This document shows, one piece after another, positions 13,443 through 15,741 of a DNA stretch of 15,741 nucleotides. This DNA comes from Lachnospiraceae bacterium UBA5899 (GTDB taxonomy: Bacteria > Bacillota > Clostridia > Lachnospirales > Lachnospiraceae): NCBI GenBank assembly GCA_002432425.1, contig DJEL01000060.1, positions 1-15,741 of the forward strand, read 5' to 3'. The number at the start of each line of letters is the position of its first letter. The first letter of the stretch is position 1. A model generated the notes under the pieces. It did no database searches. It was not told where the DNA came from and saw only the letters and a list, made by a program, of their open reading frames with translations. Position numbers and translations under genes: made by a program.

Positions 13443-13494
13443 TCGAAACCGCTCCGGCGGTCTGCAGGAACTGCCCCACCTGCACTGATGAGAC
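13442..13494 (+). ncRNA. Hammerhead ribozyme motif 2 (stem II open)
   Basis: A complete consensus core: stem II GTC (13442-13444) with GAC (13492-13494), including the preferred C-G closing pair; GAAA (13445-13448); stem III CCGC-TCCG-GCGG (13449-13460) plus A13448-U13461; cleavage site UC (13461-13462); stem I TGCAGG/CCTGCA (13463-13484, 10-base loop); and CTGATGA (13485-13491). Predicted cleavage is after C13462. Every invariant hammerhead base is matched. Stems I and III differ in sequence from motif 1 but keep the pairing, which supports RNA structure rather than a copied DNA repeat. Confidence 0.88.
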
Positions 13495-13525
13495 AGGGCG
13501 AACATTGAAAGGATGGTAGATTATT

Positions 13526-13786
13526 ATGAAAATTTTACTTGAAAAGCTGCAGGAGTTGGAACGTTTGGAAGAAATCACAAGCCGGATTGAAGAAGATTAT
13601 GACAGAGAACCGGAAAACGTAGAATTTGAAAAGGCTTTTGATGCTGCGTATAAAGAAGAATTTAACGCATATGTCGGCGCAGCTAAATATATCGAACACA
13701 TCACAGCCGGTCGTATTGATTTTCTTACGGCCAAGGCAATGATACAGACAAAACGTGAAGAGCTTAAACAGATTTTAGCAATATAG
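13526..13786 (+). CDS. Hypothetical coiled-coil-like protein (86 aa)
   Basis: ATG at 13526 with GAAAGGATGG nine or more bases upstream. The RBS is shared with a nine-codon out-of-frame ATG at 13513, so initiation could be modulated. The product is almost all helix: 'MKILLEKLQELERLEEITSR', then 'FDAAYKEEFNAYVGAAKYIE' and 'AKAMIQTKREELKQILAI', highly acidic with heptad leucines. It probably dimerises. It resembles other acidic helical phage accessory proteins only in style. Confidence 0.78.
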   Translation: MKILLEKLQELERLEEITSRIEEDYDREPENVEFEKAFDAAYKEEFNAYVGAAKYIEHITAGRIDFLTAKAMIQTKREELKQILAI

Positions 13787-13797
13787 ATAGTCAATAG

Positions 13798-13819
13798 GCT
13801 TCCGGGGTTTCCCCGGAGC
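13798..13819 (+). other. Intercistronic GC-rich hairpin
   Basis: GCT-T-CCGGGG / CCCCGGAGC with a TTT loop and one bulged T lies 11 bases after a TAG stop and just before the RBS (GAAAGG) of the next gene. It occupies the place taken by hammerheads at the two previous junctions but lacks GAAA and CTGATGA. It may stabilise the mRNA or act as a weak pause. Confidence 0.65.
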
Positions 13820-13837
13820 CGGGAGAAAGGACACACA

Positions 13838-14116
13838 ATGAACCAGTTAGAAGAGATTAAAAAAAACTTTAAGAAATCTTGCCTGCACAAGGCACTAATT
13901 TACCAAGACAGAGAGATGTTGCGCTTTGGTTTAGATAGCTTTTTAGAATATTACAGACAGTACTTAGCCGGGGTTTTCCTGTTTACCGACGAATTTACCC
14001 CCGATAGTTACAAGGACGAAGTAACAAAAGCCGGCGACTTTGTAAAAAAAGTACTTCGCTGCTGGGAGAGCGCACCGGAAGAACTGGATGCCATGCTTGA
14101 AAGTCTGGCGGATTGA
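13838..14116 (+). CDS. Hypothetical small protein, last gene of the operon (92 aa)
   Basis: ATG at 13838 with GAGAAAGGA upstream. It opens with a basic helix 'MNQLEEIKKNFKKSC', then 'REMLRFGLDSFLEYYRQYLAGVFLFTDEFTP' with a hydrophobic core, and an acidic end 'APEELDAMLESLAD'. It looks like an all-helical soluble protein. No family is recognised. A strong new promoter starts 30 bases after its stop, and I see no terminator between. Confidence 0.78.
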   Translation: MNQLEEIKKNFKKSCLHKALIYQDREMLRFGLDSFLEYYRQYLAGVFLFTDEFTPDSYKDEVTKAGDFVKKVLRCWESAPEELDAMLESLAD

Positions 14117-14145
14117 TTAAATTTTAGTGAATTGCAATTTTTCCC

Positions 14146-14187
14146 TTGACATTTCTGTTTGCATGGTATATTTTATATTTATACCAT
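14146..14187 (+). promoter_or_regulatory. Strong promoter overlapped by a 25-bp palindromic operator
   Basis: An exact TTGACA at 14146-14151 faces TATTTT at 14169 (17-base spacing), or TATATT at 14167. ATGGTATA (14163-14170) and TATACCAT (14180-14187) form a perfect 8-bp inverted repeat with a 9-base spacer, covering the -10. A dimeric HTH repressor bound here would block initiation. The HTH protein two genes downstream is the likely ligand. Confidence 0.8.
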
Positions 14188-14234
14188 TCACGGGATAAAT
14201 TCAAAATATTTTTTGAAAGAAAGAGGTTGTTAAG

Positions 14235-14513
14235 ATGATTAAAGGATTGAAAAAGGCAGTCGGTGATTTTAAACGCTACAATGCAGGGGGGCCGTATTCG
14301 GATAGATACGGGATTTTATATTTCAACATCCCCGAGCGGGAAGTATTTGCAGGCGAATATATCGGCTTCGGCCGTGGCAATTCGATATGGCCCAATGATA
14401 ACATTGCCGTTATATCTAAAATGATGAAAGAAGAAAACCCGTACCTTGAAGAGTCAAAAATCACAATGTCCGAAGTTGAAAAATTTATTGAAGAACACTT
14501 TCCCGTGGAATAA
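14235..14513 (+). CDS. Hypothetical protein preceding the HTH regulator (92 aa)
   Basis: ATG at 14235 with GAAAGAGG upstream. The product begins with a basic stretch 'MIKGLKKAVGDFKRY', followed by 'YSDRYGILYFNIPEREVFAG' and 'YIGFGRGNSIWPNDNIAVISKMM', then an acidic helix 'SEVEKFIEEHFPVE'. It looks like a compact alpha/beta protein. There is an 18-base gap to the HTH gene, and both share the operator-controlled promoter. Such pairing often means a regulator with its cofactor or a toxin-antitoxin-like pair, but no toxin motif is visible. Confidence 0.76.
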   Translation: MIKGLKKAVGDFKRYNAGGPYSDRYGILYFNIPEREVFAGEYIGFGRGNSIWPNDNIAVISKMMKEENPYLEESKITMSEVEKFIEEHFPVE

Positions 14514-14531
14514 AAGAGAGGAGATTTTACT

Positions 14532-15017
14532 ATGTACCCTATGACAGACGAGCAACTATATAAATTAGCGCAAATTTACACCAACCTTGTGCACATTGTT
14601 TCACCAGTTGGACATGACCCTTTCCCTACATCCTATATATTCCCGTTTAAGGCCTTTGTTATGATTTTACCGCGGGCCATGAGCATAGGAATACCCAAAA
14701 AGGTTAATGATGCGATAGGCGAATTTATGGATACATTGGATGAAGATGATGTAGACAAGCTGATGGATACTCCGGTCCCCTCGAGTATGCAACAGTACAT
14801 TACCTTTGGGAGTAGAAAATATGAGAATTTAACACGCGTTCATCCTATCGCGACTATACGAAAAGAGAAAGGACTTACACAGTCTGAACTTGCGGAAAAA
14901 ATCGGGGTAAATCAAAAAGATATTTCCAGATGGGAAAATTTCCGTTGCTCTCCCACCGTTGAAAACTTAAAAAAAATAGCTGATGCTCTTGACTGCAAAA
15001 TTGATGATATTGCATAA
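14532..15017 (+). CDS. Xre-type HTH regulator with an N-terminal extension
   Basis: A 161-residue protein, ATG at 14532, AGAGGAG upstream. The C-terminal part, residues 107-161, is a clear HTH_3 (Cro/CI) domain: 'IRKEKGLTQSELAEKIGVNQ', recognition helix 'KDISRWENFRCSPT', then 'VENLKKIADALDCKIDDI'. The 100-residue N-terminus ('LYKLAQIYTNLVHIVSPVGH', 'FPFKAFVMILPRAM', then an acidic 'DTLDEDDVDKLMDT') is not a domain I can name; it could sense a ligand or mediate dimerisation. HTH domains are more often N-terminal, so this order is less usual. It probably represses its own promoter at 14146-14187. Confidence 0.84.
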   Translation: MYPMTDEQLYKLAQIYTNLVHIVSPVGHDPFPTSYIFPFKAFVMILPRAMSIGIPKKVNDAIGEFMDTLDEDDVDKLMDTPVPSSMQQYITFGSRKYENLTRVHPIATIRKEKGLTQSELAEKIGVNQKDISRWENFRCSPTVENLKKIADALDCKIDDIA

Positions 15018-15025
15018 GGCATCAA

Positions 15026-15053
15026 AAAAGGCATCCTTTACTGGGTGCCTTTT
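15026..15053. terminator. Bidirectional intrinsic terminator between convergent genes
   Basis: AAAAGGCATCC (15026-15036) pairs with GGGTGCCTTTT (15043-15053), loop TTTACT, with one T-G wobble on the plus strand. It ends the HTH operon rightward. With TTTTTT on the other side it also serves the leftward sigma-like gene, whose stop is at 15055. Confidence 0.85.
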
Positions 15054-15054
15054 C

Positions 15055-15477
15055 CTATATGTCTAATTCGTCTATAGCATGATTTATAGAGCGCCGGATG
15101 CTTCTTTCGTCCTTGTCGCAGGCTTCGGCAATTTTCGCCGGTGAAAGTCCATTGACAAAACGCATCTGTAGAAGTGCCTTGTATCTTCTTTTTGGGGCTT
15201 TTTCACAGGCTTTTACTACCATACCCCTTACATTCTCCGCCGTTCTTATTTCGGCTTGGATTTGGGCTAATAACGCGGTTATATTAACCGCTCCTGTCTC
15301 TGCCTTGCTGCTGCCGCTTCCACCGCCGGAGCCGCCCAGATTGTATGCCTGATTTACCTTTGTAGCAAGGCAACCCCATTTTTCCATCTCTGCCGTTAGT
15401 CCGGCAATTTTCCTTTGTGCTTCCTGGTACTGGTTCAGATACATTTTTTTTCGTTCAAATTCGCTTACTTCTCCCAT
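15055..15477 (-). CDS. Sigma-70 region 4 / ArpU-like late transcription regulator
   Basis: A 140-residue protein, ATG at 15477 with AAAGGGG about ten bases upstream. Residues 13-45 are a helical 'YLNQYQEAQRKIAGLTAEME' segment, followed by a Gly/Ser linker (48-58, 'GGSGGGSGSS'). The C-terminal half has 'RYKALLQMRFVNGLSPAKIA' and 'DERSIRRSINHAIDEL', the shape of a sigma region 4-like HTH with a recognition helix near 125-137. This layout matches DUF1492/ArpU/RinA-type late-gene activators of Firmicute phages, which switch on the packaging and structural operon. That target would be the leftward block starting near terS, though no matching promoter sequence can be read directly. The flexible Gly/Ser linker is longer than I would expect. 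Confidence 0.76.
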   Translation of the reverse strand: MGEVSEFERKKMYLNQYQEAQRKIAGLTAEMEKWGCLATKVNQAYNLGGSGGGSGSSKAETGAVNITALLAQIQAEIRTAENVRGMVVKACEKAPKRRYKALLQMRFVNGLSPAKIAEACDKDERSIRRSINHAIDELDI

Positions 15478-15510
15478 CTTCGTTTATCCCCTTTCGTTGC
15501 TGCTTTAATG

Positions 15511-15550
15511 GTTATATATCAAATATAACGGATGCTTTTTAGGGTGTCAA
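15511..15550 (-). promoter_or_regulatory. Sigma-70-type promoter with palindrome over the -10, for the late regulator
   Basis: On the minus strand, exact TTGACA (15550-15545) is 17 bases from TATATT (15527-15522). GTTATAT-ATCAA-ATATAAC (15511-15529) is a perfect 7-bp inverted repeat covering the -10 and start-site side, a plausible repressor site. The gene start is 33 bases downstream of it. Confidence 0.78.
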
Positions 15551-15584
15551 GATTAGGTCGAATATTTGTTCGGTATTTTTAGGC

Positions 15585-15611
15585 AAAAAAATAACCCGGT
15601 TTCCCGGATTA
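15585..15611 (-). terminator. Intrinsic terminator with GAAA tetraloop
   Basis: On the minus strand, TAATCCGG-GAAA-CCGGGTTA (8 bp, one T-G) runs into TTTTTTT. It ends leftward transcription coming from beyond the right edge, just before the late-regulator promoter. Confidence 0.85.
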
Positions 15612-15645
15612 CCCTTTTGGCATATTTGCAGAAACTCCTTTCTGC
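15609..15645 (-). other. Hairpin presenting GGAG plus a four-codon ORF ahead of the terminator
   Basis: GCAGAAA-GGAG-TTTCTGC (15645-15628) is a perfect 7-bp hairpin with the Shine-Dalgarno core as its loop. Eleven bases on, ATG CCA AAA GGG TAA (15623-15609) encodes MPKG, and its stop lies inside the terminator stem. This resembles a leader-peptide attenuator layout but could be chance. Confidence 0.45.
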
Positions 15646-15741
15646 TTTTGAGTTTTGATTGACTTTTTGATTGGTTTCAATCAAAGGCTTTCAAAAAATG
15701 CCGTATTTTCAACGAAAATTAGAGCTGCTGACGGGAATCGG
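15646..15741. other. Right-edge stretch without a recognised gene
   Basis: TTTGATTG-GTTT-CAATCAAA (15666-15685) is a perfect 8-bp hairpin, and TTTTGATTG is repeated just to its left. On the minus strand one frame is open from the edge for 19 codons (ending 'NTAFFESL', stop at 15681); it is too short to judge, and may be a gene end. Confidence 0.35.

Noticed and set aside
13787..13837. A third hammerhead at the next junction
   Set aside because: It has a strong hairpin but neither GAAA in place nor CUGANGA.
15720..15741. 3' half of a host tRNA (ATTCCCGTCAGCAGC-like on the minus strand) marking an attachment site
   Set aside because: The loop reads CCGATT, so the invariant T55 would be C, and the other arms lie outside the window. 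No repeat of it is seen in the window.
1..15741. CRISPR array or insertion sequence
   Set aside because: No regularly spaced identical repeats and no transposase or flanking terminal repeats were seen; the three TTGAAACA sites are too short and too few.

Overview
The window is a segment of a tailed-phage or prophage genome from a low-to-mid GC Firmicute, most likely a Clostridia/Lachnospiraceae-type gut host. The support is protein style: a scaffold opening with the 'LQFFAE' signature, a DUF4406-like protein opening 'KKLFISQPMRDKTDEE', strong AGGAGG-type ribosome binding sites, and GTG starts. No host gene is recognisable and no integrase is present, so free phage and prophage cannot be told apart.

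Minus strand, 11.8 kb down to 1, is the late packaging and virion block. Transcription runs leftward: small terminase (11295-11834), a 240-base gap with three TTGAAACA repeats and palindromes, two small proteins, a 520-base gene-poor stretch rich in RNA-like hairpins, tRNA-Ser(UGA) and a second atypical tRNA, a DUF4406-like protein, large terminase, portal, a zinc-finger protein, scaffold, decoration-like protein, major capsid protein, a 53-residue protein, a P22 gp4-like connector, a gp10-like tail nozzle protein, and the first 186 residues of a tail-fibre-like protein cut by the window edge. Portal / scaffold / coat / gp4-like / gp10-like with no tail tube or tape measure suggests a short-tailed, podovirus-type virion. 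Intrinsic terminators inside the block (3371-3394, 5921-5945) probably set capsid-protein stoichiometry.

Region 12.0-12.6 kb is a divergent control region. A ribbon-helix-helix (RHH) DNA-binding protein reads left and an operon of small unknown proteins reads right. The intergenic DNA holds a 20-bp perfect palindrome between a -35 and a -10, plus a 12-bp inverted copy of its core next to the RHH gene.

Plus strand, 12.6-14.1 kb, is an operon of six small orphan proteins. Its most striking content is two hammerhead ribozyme motifs (13170-13226 and 13442-13494) at consecutive gene junctions. Each has GAAA, a stem closed by a UUCG/UCCG tetraloop, UC at the cleavage site, a second stem and CUGAUGA. 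In both, the GAAA lies exactly two bases after the upstream gene's TAG stop. If active, they would cut the polycistronic message into single-gene units with hairpin-protected ends.

Plus strand, 14.1-15.05 kb, is a second, separately promoted two-gene operon (TTGACA promoter over a 25-bp operator) ending in an HTH regulator that probably represses itself. It converges on a leftward sigma/ArpU-like late regulator (15055-15477) with its own TTGACA/TATATT promoter over a palindrome. The right edge holds a terminator, a hairpin presenting GGAG in its loop and a four-codon ORF, but no identifiable gene.
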